A DNA stretch of 64,000 nucleotides from Sarcophilus harrisii (lineage: Eukaryota > Chordata > Mammalia > Dasyuromorphia > Dasyuridae): NCBI RefSeq assembly GCF_902635505.1, contig NC_045432.1, positions 71,245,823-71,309,822 of the forward strand, in the 5' to 3' direction. The notes beneath the pieces are model-generated. The model was given only the letters and a program-made list of their open reading frames with translations, was not told the DNA's origin and searched no databases. Position numbers and translations under genes: made by a program. Shown here piece by piece: positions 1-11,900 of this stretch. The first letter of the stretch is position 1, and each line of letters begins with the position of its first letter.

Positions 1-203
1 TTGTACATCATTCCTACTCTCAGCACCTAGAGGTGCTTCACCTCAAGCTTCAGTCACTGTCAACTGTTTTGTGTGGCTTTTAAAGTGTTTAACATTGTAG
101 CAAAAGATATCTGAACTACTGAAAGAGCCTCTTATAGATCTAATCTTTTCCTATTCCAATCCATTCTGTTAACTAGATGGATCAAGTTAGAAGTGAGTAG
201 CAG

Positions 204-547
204 ACACCCAGGGAAAGAACTCTGGGAGCTGACTATGAACCACTACATAGAATTCCCAATCCCTCTATCTTTGTCCGCCTGCATTTTGGATTTCCTTCAC
301 AGGCTAATTGTACACTATTTCAAAGCCCGACTCTTTTTGTATAGCAAAATAACTGTACAGACACGTATACATATATTGTATTTAACTTCTATTTTAACAT
401 ATTTAACATGTATTGGTCAACCTGCCATCTAGGGAAAGGCATGGGGGGAAGGAGGGAAAAAGTTGGAACAAAAGGTTTCGCAACTGTCAGTGCTGAAAAA
501 TTACCCCTGCATATATCTTGTAAATAAAAAATAATAATAATAAAAAA
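204..547 (+). mobile_element. 5'-truncated L1 3' end (lineage B) with TSD
   Basis: This is the A-rich terminal part of an L1-type LINE, ending in AATAAA-like repeats and an A/TAA tail. It is flanked by a 15-bp target-site duplication with one mismatch: AGAAGTGAGTAGCAG at 189-203 and AGAAGTAAGTAGCAG at 548-562. It shares the GCTAATTGTACACTATTTCA and 'CATGTATTGGTCAACCTGCC' sequence types with the copy near 27231, and differs in a consistent way from the copies at 5011 and 17937. It has no coding capacity. The TSD shows an ordinary retrotransposition event. Confidence 0.85.
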
Positions 548-562
548 AGAAGTAAGTAGCAG

Positions 563-1449
563 AAGATCACAAGGTATGAGTGCCTTCCTCCAGGAGTTAG
601 GAATACCTGAGGCACTAGGTCATGGGGTAGGGAAGCTGGGGTTCCTCTTCTCTTATTTTATTCTAATCCTCAATGAAACTGGCAAAATTACCCTCTGTGG
701 CAGGGAGGACTCTCAGAGGACCCAACTCAGGACAGGAACCCTGGTATAGCATTTCACTGTTACACTGACAGAGTCAAGATTAATTGATCAGTCAGGGGAA
801 CAGATGAGGTTCTCCCTGCTTACCATTCCTGTGTGCTTCCCGTGTTTGTGTCTATGAATCAGGGATAAAAGTCAAAGGTGTGCATCTCTTCCAATTCTTC
901 TCTACCTGATAAGACCTTCAAGGAGGGTGAGCAATCTCATCAGAGTTCTTTAAAGGCCCAAATGCTTACCAAAGGGCTGGCTCTGCTACCTCAGAACCCA
1001 AATAACCACCAATGACCTCTGAGAAGGCCAGGATCTCTATGAATTAATTCAAGCCTTTAGCATTATAGTTATTGTTTGTCATCATTTTTGTATGATGATG
1101 TAGAAGTGGGAGATAGGGGCTCTCTAATGCTCTGCCTTTCTACCCTCTCCTCAATCCCAAGCCAGAAGATGCCCAGAGATTCTGATGTTTAACATTAATA
1201 AATACTTTAAATTTTTATTGCTTTAATTTTAATTGTATTTAAATAAATATTTTCTTTATTGAAAGGAGGCTGATTCTCTACATACCAAATGGCAGGTTGA
1301 AGCAGGATTTGTAGGTACCCAGAACTCTCAAGTCTTTCCAGATGCTCGTCTCCCAGAGCCCAGAAGAGGCTTAGATTGGACTATGTTGCAATCTGAAAGG
1401 AGGAGGATTCTGTCAGAAAATTGTCCCCACAAACAGAACAAATTGGCCC
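563..1449. other. Unassigned stretch, no gene seen
   Basis: No convincing open frame, RNA gene or recognisable repeat was found. The part at 1190-1260 is very AT-rich. Composition becomes G-rich toward 1400, where the HAL1-like element begins. Confidence 0.4.
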
Positions 1450-1539
1450 TTCAGGGTGAACACAGACGGCTGAAAAAAAACTGAGACTGAGCCAGAATCG
1501 GGGTCTTCCTGGCAAGAAAGACTTCAGGAGGGGGTTAAC

Positions 1540-2345
1540 AGGTGCGGGCTAGCTCCCAGAAACAGGGGGAGCCCCGAGGCAAGCTGGCTGTGGGGGAAAC
1601 ATCGGCAGGGGCCAAGGGAACTTTCACCTCCTGGCTAGCCTGAGAAGTCGGGGCTCCGAGCCCAGGAGGCCTGTGGGAGCCTCAGTCAGAACCACAGGAA
1701 GTGGGAGCTTAGGCCCGAGTCCGAGTCTCAGTCAGACCCACAGGAAGAAAGGAGTCGAGGTTCTGAGTCCAGGCAGCCTGAGGGGGCCTCGGTCAGACCC
1801 TTAAGGAGTGGGGGCTTGGCCTGAGACCGAGTTCGCGCGCTAACAGACTCGCAGAAAGTGGGGAGTCATGGTTCTGAGTCCAGGCAGCCTGAGGGGGCCC
1901 CCATCAGACCCACAGGGAATGGGGAGTCCAGGCTCCCAGTTAAGTCCAAACAGCCCGAGGGGACCCCAGTCTGACCCGGGGAGTGGGGTTTGGGCCTGAG
2001 ACCGGGTTTGTGCGCTGACTGAGGGCGCCTCAGTCAGACCCAGAGAAAGTGAGGAGTACCGGTTCCGAGTCCAGGAAGCTTGAGGGAGCCTCGGTCAGAA
2101 CCAAAAGAAGCGAGGAGTCCCGGCTCTGAGTCCAGGCTGCCTGAGGGCGCCCCGGTCTGACCCACGGGGAGTGGGGTTTGGGCCTGAGACTGAGGCCCAG
2201 CGCTGACCAAGGGAGCCTCGGGACCACCAAGTCCTGCCCCCAGGCACGCCCTGGGCGAGAACGAGGCTGCACAGTCCACCAGGCAGAGGCAGGGGAGGGG
2301 CAGGGGCAGAGCCCCAGGGGGCCCTTGTGGGAGGAGGGAGGTCTT
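1540..2345 (+). repeat. GC-rich imperfect tandem monomers in LINE 5' region
   Basis: A module built around GAGTCCAGGCAGCCTGAGGG followed by CCTCGGTCAGACCCACAGG and a GTGGGGAGT stretch recurs at least six times, for example near 1763, 1872, 1942, 2063 and 2123. Spacing is irregular at about 60-120 bp. Placed directly upstream of an L1 ORF1-like remnant, it looks like promoter monomers of a LINE 5' UTR. Several open frames on both strands here are by-products of the GC-rich repeat and not genes. Confidence 0.6.
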
Positions 2346-2497
2346 GGTTTGGGGTTCCAGGTCAGAGGGGAGAGCTGAAGCCAAGTAAGAAGCACGTTCC
2401 CCCAGCTATGGAGGTGCTGACACTAATAATTCTCATTAAAAAAAAAAAAAAAAAAAAAAAGAGCAGGCCAAGAAGAAGCCAACCATAGAAACTTACT

Positions 2498-3300
2498 ATG
2501 GTTTCACAGGAGGACATGGAAGTAACAAAAAGCTTCTGTCCCCAAGAGGGCCCCGAGAGGGTTCCCTGCCCAGAGACAACGCTGAGAAGAATCAAAAAAG
2601 ATGCTAAAAATCCAAGGATAGAGACTGAGGGGAACACAACCAATCCATCAAAACAAGAAGATTATGAGAAAACAGGTCGACCAATTAGAAAAGAAGATCC
2701 AGACTTAAAAGAAGAAAATGACCCTAGAATTTGGGCAAAGGGAAGCAGCCATTTGAGTTCTAAGTGACCAGAAAATAATAAAACAAATTATATAGAATGA
2801 AAAAAAATAGAAGAGTATATGAAACATCTCGTAAGGAAAAAAACCTGATCTGGAGAAGAGAAAACAACAATAACTGAACCACCTGAAAGCTGTGATCAAA
2901 CTTTGTTTGACATCATAATGAGAGAAATAATCAAAGAAAATTGTCCTGGAATGAGAGAACATGAGGGAAAAAAGTAGAAATAGGAAAAAAAAAATCCACT
3001 GATCACCACCTCAAAGAGATCCTACATGGAAAACGCACATGGGAATATTATTGCTAAATATTGAAACCCCCAGATCAAATAGAAAATTCTACAAGAAACA
3101 AACAAAAAAAAAATCAAATATGCTGAAGCTACCATTAGAATTTTACAGGATTTATCAGCAACTACAATAAAAAGCCACAGGTCCGAGAATAATATATATT
3201 GAAAATCAAAAGAATCAAAATATAACGAGTAAAAGTACCCATGATATTCAACCAAAAAAATGGACATTCCACAAACTTGCAGATTTTCAGCATTTTGTCT
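2498..3300 (+). pseudogene. L1/HAL1 ORF1 remnant
   Basis: An 89-codon open stretch begins at 2498. It is lysine and glutamate rich, as in the L1 ORF1p N-terminal region. Further on, sequence around 2870-2950 translates to a peptide containing IIKENCP, like the conserved ENRSRRDNLR...IIKENxP region of marsupial L1 ORF1p. Stops and frame changes interrupt it, for example the stop at 2765-2767, so no RNA-binding protein can be made. Confidence 0.5.
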
Positions 3301-4769
3301 CAACCGAACCTGACCTCAATAGAAAATTTGCCATATAAGAATCAACATCAAAGATTAATTTCAAGGGACTCAACAAGGACAAATTGTTAATGTTTTTTAC
3401 ATGGAAATGTATACCTTCTGTTTAAGATTGACATCAGTAATTGGATTGCTCAGAAGAAAGACTGGGGCAGAGCCGAGTATGATCTGACTAAAAAGCAAAA
3501 CTGTCTAAGAAAAGGTAAAAATAGTAATTATGCTATGTGAATGAGGTAGAGAGAGAGAACTGACAGGCATTAGTGGGGGAGGAAGCGGGGTAGTAATTCT
3601 GAAAAAATACATAGGAAATGAGTTTAATAGGGAATACACACACACACACATATACATATAGGGAATACATGTATACACACATATATGTATATGTATAGGG
3701 AATACACACATTTATATGTATAGGAAATACATACACGCACACACACAATGAAAGGTATAGCACCCTCTGAAATCTATAAATAAAGGTATTGGTGGGGGGA
3801 TAGGATAAGGTAGGATACAGAATGGTGTGTAGATTTGTGGCAGTGGGTTAAAGTGTGTAGAATAATGGGAATGGGTTAAAGAGAGGTGGGGAGAGAATAT
3901 AAGGAAGGGATCCATGGGTGGGAGGAGGTTAAGTAATAACAAGGCAAGTAAAGGAACAGAATTAAAACTAGAAGAGTTAGCAGGGAAAGGAAAGAAGAGA
4001 TATACACAAACACTATAACAAGGATCAGCACTAGAATTCATTAGGAAAAAAAAATAAGTAGTGCTAACAATTATTGATTTCAAAGCCAAACTTAAAGATT
4101 CAAGGAAGAGAGAAGTCTACATTAAGATGTCAACCATATTAATACCATTTTGGATGAATGACTACATATTTGTAAATGCATGTGTACATGTGTGAATAGT
4201 ATATAGAGGCATGTGTTGTGTGGGCGTGTGTGCATGTATGTATATATGTATGAATATATAAATATGCTCTTAACTGTAGCGTGATTGGGGGAGGTGGGCG
4301 GATGAAAGGGGGGAAAAAGAATAAAGTATAAAGTGTGCAGCAGAGAACAAAAGAATAACCTACAAGGAAGCAAAGAAAAGATGGACAGTCATGAATATAT
4401 AATCTCTTCTATTATTATATATGCTTTCTTGATATGGAAATCTACTGCATATTTTGAATCCTCCCCGATGTTCTGCTGGGCACATGATGATATTTCGTTC
4501 TGTTTTTTAAAATTTTTCCTTTTTTGTCTTCCTTTTTTTCTATTTTCCTTTTCTTACTTTGTATTTAATTTTAAATAAATAAAAATTTTCAAAAAATAAA
4601 AGATAGCTCATGGACTGTGTCTCTATATATTATTTATGACCACAGAGACTTCCATACCTAAAGAATAAATGCAGCTGTTCTCCCTGTTATTGAATACAAG
4701 TAAATATTTTGCATTGAGATTTTCTTATGTAGAAAAATAATTTTTAAAACGTAGCTTTCATTTGAACAT

Positions 4770-5010
4770 CGTCTTATCAACAGACAATTGTTAAGCACCT
4801 CCTATATGTCAGGTATTGGAGATCTAAAGCTAAAGGTGGAATTGGCATTCTAGCCAAAGAAGACAAGCACATACTCTTCTTGGGAAGGTGTGTCCATACA
4901 CTCATCTAGGAGGGAGGAGGACTATAAGTTGGGGATATGGAGAGGCAATCACAATGAAGTTTCATGTAGAAAGTTCACACAAGGAGCTTTGCTTAGAAGG
5001 AATCCTGATT
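4770..5010 (-). mobile_element. L2 fragment (minus), left half of a split copy
   Basis: The sequence resembles the reverse complement of the L2 3' region (AGCACCTCCTATATGTCAGG...). It stops at the TSD of the L1 insertion at 5011 and continues at 5564. Confidence 0.55.
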
Positions 5011-5547
5011 GAAAGGCCTGGAGAGACTTACATGAACTGATGCTGAGTGAAATGAGCAGGACCAGGAGATCATTATATACTTCAACAACAATACTAGATG
5101 ATGACCAGTTCTGATGGATCAGGCCATCCTCAGCAAGGAGATCAACCAAATCATTTCTAATGGAGCAGTAATGAACTGAACCAGCTACGCCCAGAGAAAG
5201 AACTCTGGGAGATGACTAAAAACCATTACATTGAATTCCCAATCCCTATATTTATGCACACCTACATTTTTGATTTCCTTCACAAGCTAATTGTACGATA
5301 TTTCAGAGTCTGATTCTTTTTCTACAGCAAAATAACGTTTTGGTCGGGTATACTTATTGTGTATCTAATTTATATTTTAATATATTTAACATCTACTGGT
5401 CATCCTGCCATCTAGGGGAGGGGGTGGGGGGGGGGTAAGAGGAGAAAAATTGGAACAAGAGGTTTGGCAATTGTTAATGCTGTAAAATTACCCATGTATA
5501 TATCATGTAAATAAAAGGCTATTAAATTAAAAAAAAAAAAAAAAAAA
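5011..5547 (+). mobile_element. 5'-truncated L1 3' end (lineage A) inserted in L2
   Basis: A 537-bp L1 3' fragment starts in the 3' end region (GACTTACATGAACTGATGCT) and ends in a poly-A of about 20 bases. It is flanked by perfect 16-bp TSDs, AGAAGGAATCCTGATT, at 4995-5010 and 5548-5563. A G-rich run at about 5416-5436 is typical of this 3' UTR. It interrupts an older L2 and so is the younger element. Confidence 0.9.
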
Positions 5548-5563
5548 AGAAGGAATCCTGATT

Positions 5564-5890
5564 TTCTAGGAGGTAGAAGTGAGGAAGGCCTCTATTCCAG
5601 ATATGGGGCAATTCCAAGAAGGCCCAAGAGATGGAGGGCCACATGTTAGGAGTAGTAACAAAACAAATTTGACTGGCCCACAGAGTATTTGAAAGGAAGC
5701 AATACACATGCAGTAAGGTGAGAGAGAAGTCGCAGCCAGTTGCTAAAGAATTTTAAATGACAGAGGGGCTGATCTATGATTCTGAAGGTAACAGGGAACC
5801 ACTGGATTATGTGGCATGCAAGGAAGTAACAAGGTCAGCCATTCCCTTGAGCAAAGTCACTTGGGCAGTGAGCTGAGATAGGCTTGGAGA
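5564..5890 (-). mobile_element. L2 fragment (minus), right half
   Basis: Continues the L2 antisense sequence after the L1 insertion. The part GGTAACAGGGAACCACTGGA is the reverse complement of the L2 segment that normally reads 'ccagtggctccctattacc'. Confidence 0.6.
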
Positions 5891-5914
5891 CACCTCCCAA
5901 TTTTAAACCCAACC

Positions 5915-6180
5915 TATTTGCGGACTCCTGTTCTTTGCTACTTCCTTCCAGATAAGGTCAGCGGGCACGCTGGCCCCTGCACATTGCTTATGCTTCACAT
6001 CCTCTGCCGTTGCCACAACTTTTCCTGCTCCTCTCTCTGCCTAAAACCTAAAGCGATCTCTGAAGACCCAGCTCAGAATAATCATTGCTCTTTTGAATTT
6101 TTATAGTAATGGCAGTTACTTCTCACTTAGCACACGTCTTCTACTGCTGGCTTGACCTATTTGCTCCAAAATGCACTGCT
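5915..6180 (+). mobile_element. Probable old L2 fragment (plus)
   Basis: The pyrimidine-rich stretch contains GAAGACCCAGCTCAGAATAA and a following CTTAGCACAC, in the order expected of the L2 3' portion on the plus strand. It is strongly diverged. Confidence 0.35.
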
Positions 6181-6218
6181 ATTTAGTGTTTTATATGATT
6201 GTGTCTCTTTTAGAGACC

Positions 6219-6414
6219 AGCTTCTTCAACTGCGATTCACAACCCAATATGGGGTCTTGTAACTGAATGTGGGGTTGGAAAATTCTGATTTATCAGTAAA
6301 AGGTTGAGTTGTATACCTATTTGATATACCCATATACGTAGTTTATATATCTGAGGTCACAAACATTTCTCAGGCAAAAAGGGGTCACGAGTGGAAAAAG
6401 TTGAAGAAGGCCTG
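6219..6414 (-). mobile_element. hAT-type MITE, family 1, copy 1
   Basis: About 196 bp with inverted ends: CAGCTTCTTCAACTGCG at the left, and GTTGAAGAAGGCCTG at the right, whose complement is CAGGCCTTCTTCAAC. The interior matches the copies at 15221, 29719 and 40261 in reverse orientation, including AATATGGGGTCTTGTAACTG near the left end. It has no coding capacity. The family name in repeat libraries was not determined. Confidence 0.65.
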
Positions 6415-7090
6415 CTTTGGAGCCAAATGTTTGAATTTGAATTAAATTAATGAATTTCACATGAGGGGAACATCAGAAAGAGCCACATAGTCCCCAGTTG
6501 CTAGGTAGGCAGAATGTGCTGTCATGTGGGACCCAAAGGGCTGTTTCCATTGACATTAAGGAGAACATCCTCACTAGGTCAGGGCCAACTTCCCTTGCTA
6601 CCACCAGGCCGGGCCAGAGCTTGGCTTGGAAGCCATGCTTTAACCTCTTTTCCCCCTCCAATAGGGCCGCTTCTATTCTTCCTTGCAAGAAGGAGTCAAA
6701 GTATTATAGTCCTGCTACAGCTCATACTGTAAGCTCCTTTAGGGCAGGCATCCAGGATATGTTCAATCCTATTGATATTCCTGATGGGTTCCAGGATCAG
6801 GGTTTAACAAAGGGTCTCTTCTTAAGCTACCCCATTAAATACAACCTAATCAAAGTCCACCAGACTTCAGGTCTAGAATCCCCAGGAGAACAATGCCTTT
6901 GGGTCAACTCTGCCACATGGCATGGCTCCTTAAATATACCCAAGTATCGTATTTCCAATGATGCTTACATATTTTAACAGGGAACATGGCAGGGATTTAA
7001 TACCCAGAATCCTCCAGCAAATGTTTTCTGACAGGGGAGGAGGCTAGGAATCAGACGCTAGCCTGCTGGGTCAGTTGTTATTGTCTATAT

Positions 7091-7093
<3 letters not shown>
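6415..7093. other. Unassigned stretch with a 159-codon open frame
   Basis: A single open frame runs at 6498-6977 on the plus strand. The product has no motif, signal or family resemblance I recognise, and no supporting start context or splice pattern. I treat it as a chance frame or part of an unidentified old repeat. Confidence 0.3.

Positions 7094-7124
<31 letters not shown>
7094..7124. repeat. (CA)n microsatellite
   Basis: About 15 uninterrupted CA units, followed by a degenerate ACACTACACATACACAC tail. Confidence 0.95.
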
Positions 7125-7127
<3 letters not shown>

Positions 7128-7139
7128 CACATACACACT

Positions 7140-8585
7140 TAACAAAGAACGGAGTATAGTCTAAAAAAAATCAAAGGCAATAGGACAATAAAGCGCTTTC
7201 TGAAAAATATGACTGCTATTGGATCTAGACCCAGCAGGGGTTTCAGAGGTCCTTTGGTCCAGCAGCTTTCTTTTCTACACAAGGAAGCCAAAACCTCAAA
7301 ATGCAAAATGATTAGCTTCATGGGGAATAACAAAACACTGGGATTACAATCCAGCTAAAGTGACTCCAAACCAACAATTTAATTTGACTTATTTGCACGT
7401 ACTGTATTCCGTTTCATGTCAAATTCTAGTTTAAAAATTATTTTTACATCTCCTCAGTCTATTCATTTTGCCTTCCAGGTCCCCAATCCTTCCCTTGTTC
7501 CTCTTTCGAGCCCTGGCTGTCTCCGTGGGGGCCAGTCACTTTAGGAGAACAGAGTCAGGAAAGGCTCGGAGCTTCCTTCAGGGCCACAGGCACAGGGATC
7601 CCTAAGTGGCAGCACTTCCTAGATTTCAGCCAGCTTCTGGAAGTCACCCCCAGAAATGATCATAATGGCTTGATTCTGCTGCAGTGATGTTCTGACTGTT
7701 CCCTCCCTCCCAGCCCACATCCAGTGGAAACTTCTTTAGGTCAAGACATTTTTTTTTCTCTTTACATCCCCAGCCTGCAAGGCAGTGCCTCCTAGCCAAT
7801 ACAGATTTGGTAAATGCAATTGATCTATTGTACTGGTAAAGCCTCTGTCCCACATCCAGACCCCAACTGAGCTGGAGCCCAAATTCTCCCATCCTTGTGA
7901 AGGTCAAGTTACATGAGCACTTCTTAATGGACACTAATGAAGTCAGGAGAATAATTGAAATAAACCAAGTATTAAAGTTGATAATAGCAGTGCAAATAAG
8001 ACCCTAATTAAATTAAAGAAAGTGATAATTATTAAATATTAAAGCTTTTGTTCAGTTCCCTGGAGGTCTTCACAAATTAAAAACAGAACAGCCATACACA
8101 TTCAAGAACAGAGAGTGTAGTGAATACCAGCGAGTGGCCTGCACGACATATGACATCTCATGCCCGACTAGACTCTTCAGGGTAGCATGGACTGAACCAG
8201 TGGCTTAGTTGGCATATTTGTGAGAAAATAGAGGTACCATTTTCACTGGAGAAGAGATTCGCTAACACCTATTCTAGCTGCCACAGGGAAGATAAGACTC
8301 TAAGAGATGGAGGAACATATAACTCACCCAATTCTAAAGAATTCTTAAAAGGCCAAGGCAAACGCCCGTGTCTTTGAAGGACTGATGGAAATAAGTATGA
8401 AGCAGATCCTTCAATCCATTGTTCTTTTTCTCCCATAGTGATACCCTGGGAACACATATGGAATATCACCCTTTCTTATCCCTTAAATGTCACTGCTAAA
8501 TCTAGAGATGGAAGGAAAATGGCAACAGTGACTTTTCTTGGTGGATGACTAGCTCCAACATGGTCAAACCACATTCCAAACAGGG
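7140..8585. other. Unassigned, repeat-poor stretch
   Basis: No gene seen. 7240-7330 weakly resembles MIR (minus). 7950-8060 is AT-rich with repeated AATTAAA and TAATTA-type cores that could be an old regulatory element or simply low-complexity DNA. Confidence 0.35.
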
Positions 8586-8589
8586 GACC

Positions 8590-8700
8590 ATAGTTTTTCC
8601 TGGTTCCCTGTTCCTATTTTACAGATGGAAAAACAGAGGCCTGGAATCGTCAAGGAATGGTCCGGTCCAGACTCACATAGTCAAGAGCAGAAGCAAAAAA
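8590..8700 (-). mobile_element. MIR fragment (minus)
   Basis: Carries the reverse complement of the MIR core, CTATTTTACAGATGGAAAAACAGAGG shortened to its key part 'TTTTACAGATGGAAAAAC', followed by an ACTCACATAGTCAAGAGC box equivalent to 'gtcacacagctagtaag'. Confidence 0.65.
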
Positions 8701-10080
8701 CGTCAAACCCTGTTGTTCTATATCCCAGGGTTCCTTAGCTCGGATGCTGTGTACTGTTCGACTTACTTACCTCATGCCTCAGTGCCCCAGCTCTTTCACC
8801 CTCCACTCTTCATATAACAAGGTCTCAAGGCTCTTTATCGTCCTGGTCATGCTCTTACTGACCTCCAGGGCTCAATCCCAAGTGCCAGTGGTTCCGACCA
8901 CCATTCAGACTGGGGAGGTTCTTCCCTATGTGGAACCTAAAACCTTTTGGATGCTCTAAGTACTCACCATTCTGACTCCCTTTTCATAATGAAGCTGCCT
9001 CCTGTTATTTTTAATGATCCCTTGGGAAATCCTTTGGAAAAAAAATCAAAAAAAGGAAGGCCTTCTCTCTACTTCCCATGGTAAGTGTGGCAGGGAGAAG
9101 CTCTCTTAATGCTGGTAAGAACACTGGACACATCCCAAATGGGCAGATGTGGCTCAGTTCTGTTTCCTTGAGATACTTATCCAAGGTAATTACATCCCCC
9201 CCCCCACACACACACACACACACAAAGAGACACATCCTGCCCCCTATCCCAGGCCTACCTGTTAAGCTCAAGAATGTAGGCTACTCCAAGCGTCTTGCAA
9301 GTCCCTTCAAAGTCTCCAGTAGGCACATCTCTGCCTCTAGCTTCCCCCGAATACTCTTTCCTTAATTAGAATGGCCACCAATTACTAAGCAAAGAGCTTC
9401 ATTAGGAAGACTGTCCTTTCTGGTTTGTGGTGGGGGCAGAGGAGGGAATAGAAAAGGATAATGGTGCTTTGGGACATAGGCCAGAGACACCAATGTGTGC
9501 GACTCTTGGAATCTGGGGGGTTCACCTCTTCAGAGTGCCTCCCAATCTGTTGCTCTCGTTATTTATGAAGAACAGCGGGCACTACCTTGTGGGGACCACT
9601 CGCCAGAGAAAGCGCTCTGAGCTTTCCGCTACCCAGCAGTGTCATTTCAGCGATGACGCCAAGCTAGACATGAATAGTGAGGGAGCAATAGGCCTTGGAG
9701 GAATCTTCCTTTCATAATTTCAGCAGCAGCGAGAGGCTAGACACGCTCCTGCTGGGCTCTTTGCTCCGTCGACTCTGAAGTCTCCCCATGCGTTTGGAGG
9801 AGGCTCAGCTTTTTAATGAAGTGTGGCTAGTGGGCAGTGCAAGCAGCAGGGCCAGTCGGCATATTGGGAGCCCTGCTGCTGAGGTGTCACCAACTGATTA
9901 TGTCAAAATGGATCATTAAGAGTCAGCTGGAAAAATACAACTCGTTATCCACCTGCTTTGGTGAAGAAATGACAGCGCCAATCTGCCCAAGCCCATCCAC
10001 ATTAGGCAGGATGTTAGAAAAATGCAGGAAGTATGAAGAAAGAAGAGAAGAAAGGGGTATCGATCCACATTGCTGCCGGG
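8701..10080. other. Unassigned stretch with a short CA repeat
   Basis: No gene recognised on either strand. A C-run followed by (CA)n lies at 9197-9224. The open frames of 70-96 codons here have no recognisable features. Confidence 0.35.
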
Positions 10081-10400
10081 GACTTTCACGCCCACTGGGT
10101 CCAACCCCACCATTTTAGCCACAAAGAGAGGAACTAAGCCCAAGAGAAGGAACGGATCCGCCCACAGTCACAGAGCTGCACCTTGAACTCGGCTCTTCCT
10201 AATAGAGCGCCCCCTTGGAATCTTGGAAGGAAAAGAGATTGAAGAGCTCCTGGAGTCCAACCAACTCATTCTACAGGGAAGGAAACTGACCCTCAGGAAG
10301 CAGAAGCAGCTTGCCCACAATAACAATTCTCAGAGCCAGGAGCAGAGGCCAGGCCTCTGGCTTCCTGTGCCAGCTCCCCTGGACCCTGCTGCTGAGCAGA
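10081..10400 (-). mobile_element. Two adjacent MIR-type fragments (minus)
   Basis: 10085-10215 reads ACTGGGTCCAACCCCACCAT then CACAGTCACAGAGCTGCACC, the minus-strand MIR/THER1 order. 10230-10400 repeats the order with GAGTCCAACCAACTCATTCT and GGAAGGAAACTGACCCTCAG. Confidence 0.6.
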
Positions 10401-11334
10401 TTCATTTCCATGAGAAGTCTGTGTTTGAGACCCATCTGTTTTGAAACTCTAAACTGAAAAACTACATCAACACAGCCAAGCGCCCCCCCAAAAGTTTCTC
10501 CTCTTTCACCAATTCAGCCTCCCTCTGACATTTGGAGGGAGCAAAGAGGAAAGTGGAAAAATCCAAAGGCTCAGAAAGAAACAAAGCTTAGCAGAGAGCC
10601 TCGATGGGTCAGAAAAGCTTTGACAAAGCCCAGGGACAAATATCGAACCACCATTTTTCCTCTCGGCTGCCCCAGACAACCCACTTTACCAAGTGCAAAA
10701 GAAGTTTGAGATCGGAGGTGATGAGCATCAAGCACAAGGCCAAGACTAAGACCATAACCAACATGGCCGTTCTCCCCCTGAGCATCCATGCCTAAAAGGT
10801 CCCAGCTTGCCAGCCTCTCCACCCTTTTGCCGACTGACACCAGAGCTTTTGGCTGGGAGCGAAAAATCTAGCGGCATCTCTGTGAAATCACTTCAGGAAT
10901 AAAACCCCTAAAGCAGAAATGAAAAACAGGAAGCAGAGAAAACACGAAGAGTCTCATTTCCTACCAAGGTGCCCTTTGGATCGCTCCGTCTGGGGGTTCG
11001 AGGGTTCAGCGGCTCTCTGAAGGACAAAAGATAGAAGGGAGATTGGGAGAGCGTAAAAGTCAGTTCAACTGGGCAGAATCCTGGGCCCGGAAAAGAAAGG
11101 AATTCACCTGTAAATAATCATATTCTCCTCCTCCTCCAGGCACCCACTTCCCCTGTAGGAGTAAAGCCATCCATGTGTGATGAATTCAATTACCCTGCGC
11201 TCCATAACAGCTGGGATGACCAACTTCTGGACTGTTAAATCACTCTAAGTAATGATGCGCCTGAGCCTCCCCGAGCCACCTCCATCCTGATGGAGAGAGA
11301 TCTCCAGCCCTCTCCTCTCTGTGCTCTCTTGGCT
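10401..11334. other. Unassigned, repeat-poor stretch
   Basis: Nothing recognisable on either strand. GC content is moderate and there is no splice-bounded open frame that I can support. Confidence 0.35.
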
Positions 11335-11900
11335 GAAGTGATAATAACACCTGCCATTATGGCTGGCATTTAGAGAGTGCTTTAATATTTGTGAAGGCAC
11401 TTGACATGTACTAGCTGACTTGATCTCGATAACTAGGGCCTGTCTGCAATTGAGAGAAGAGAGAAACTGAGGCTCAAGGGAGCTTCTTGCCAACTGACAC
11501 CCAGCGGGTAATCATCAAACCACCTGCTCCCTCTAGATTCCAGCACCCAACAGGAGATTCATCGTGGCTCAGGGGAGGGAACATTGGATCTGGAGTGGAG
11601 ACAACCTTGGCTTTGACTGCACCTGCCTTTGACACGGCCCAGCTGGGTGACCCTAGGCCAATCACGTTAACTTCTCTAAGTCTTCGTTCTCCACATTTTC
11701 AGTTCAACAGCTAGAAATCAAAAGACAGTTGGGTCAAATCCAGAGCAGACTCTTCCTGACTATGTGGCCTTGGGCCAGCCCCTCCCTCTCTGGATGTAAA
11801 TGCTACCATTGCCACTCACTGCTTGCGTGGCCTTCATCAAGTGACTTGACTCCTCTCAGTCTAGGTGTCCTCCCTGTTAAATAACCAGATGTCTCCTTCT
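11335..11900. mobile_element. Cluster of three MIR copies (minus, plus, plus)
   Basis: 11335-11520 is MIR minus (TTTAGAGAGTGCTTTAATAT, then AGAAACTGAGGCTCAAGGGA). 11560-11705 is MIR plus (ATTGGATCTGGAGTGGAGAC, then AGCTGGGTGACCCTAGGCCA). 11710-11890 is a second plus copy (CTATGTGGCCTTGGGCCAGC and GTGGCCTTCATCAAGTGACT). Confidence 0.65.

Larger units (their letters stand above)
1450..4600 (+). mobile_element. HAL1-like (ORF1-only) LINE, decayed
   Basis: The layout is a GC-rich tandem 5' region (about 1540-2345), a short poly-A at 2439-2460, an L1 ORF1-like remnant (from 2498 to about 3300), and a long AT-rich 3' UTR with CA/TA microsatellites (3640-3760). It ends in a T-rich block, AATAAATAAA and an A-rich tail near 4570-4600. 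No reverse transcriptase sequence lies between ORF1 and the tail, which is the defining layout of HAL1 elements. The 3' end closely parallels the shorter copy at 56000-56390. The 5' boundary is approximate, and no TSD was identified. Confidence 0.6.

Noticed and set aside
2030-2395. Overlapping 116-121-codon minus-strand frames
   Set aside because: They arise from the GC-rich tandem modules of the LINE 5' region; the frames differ but read the same repeat.
6498-6977. 159-codon plus-strand frame
   Set aside because: No motif or family resemblance; the neighbourhood contains old repeats. A chance frame is the simplest reading.
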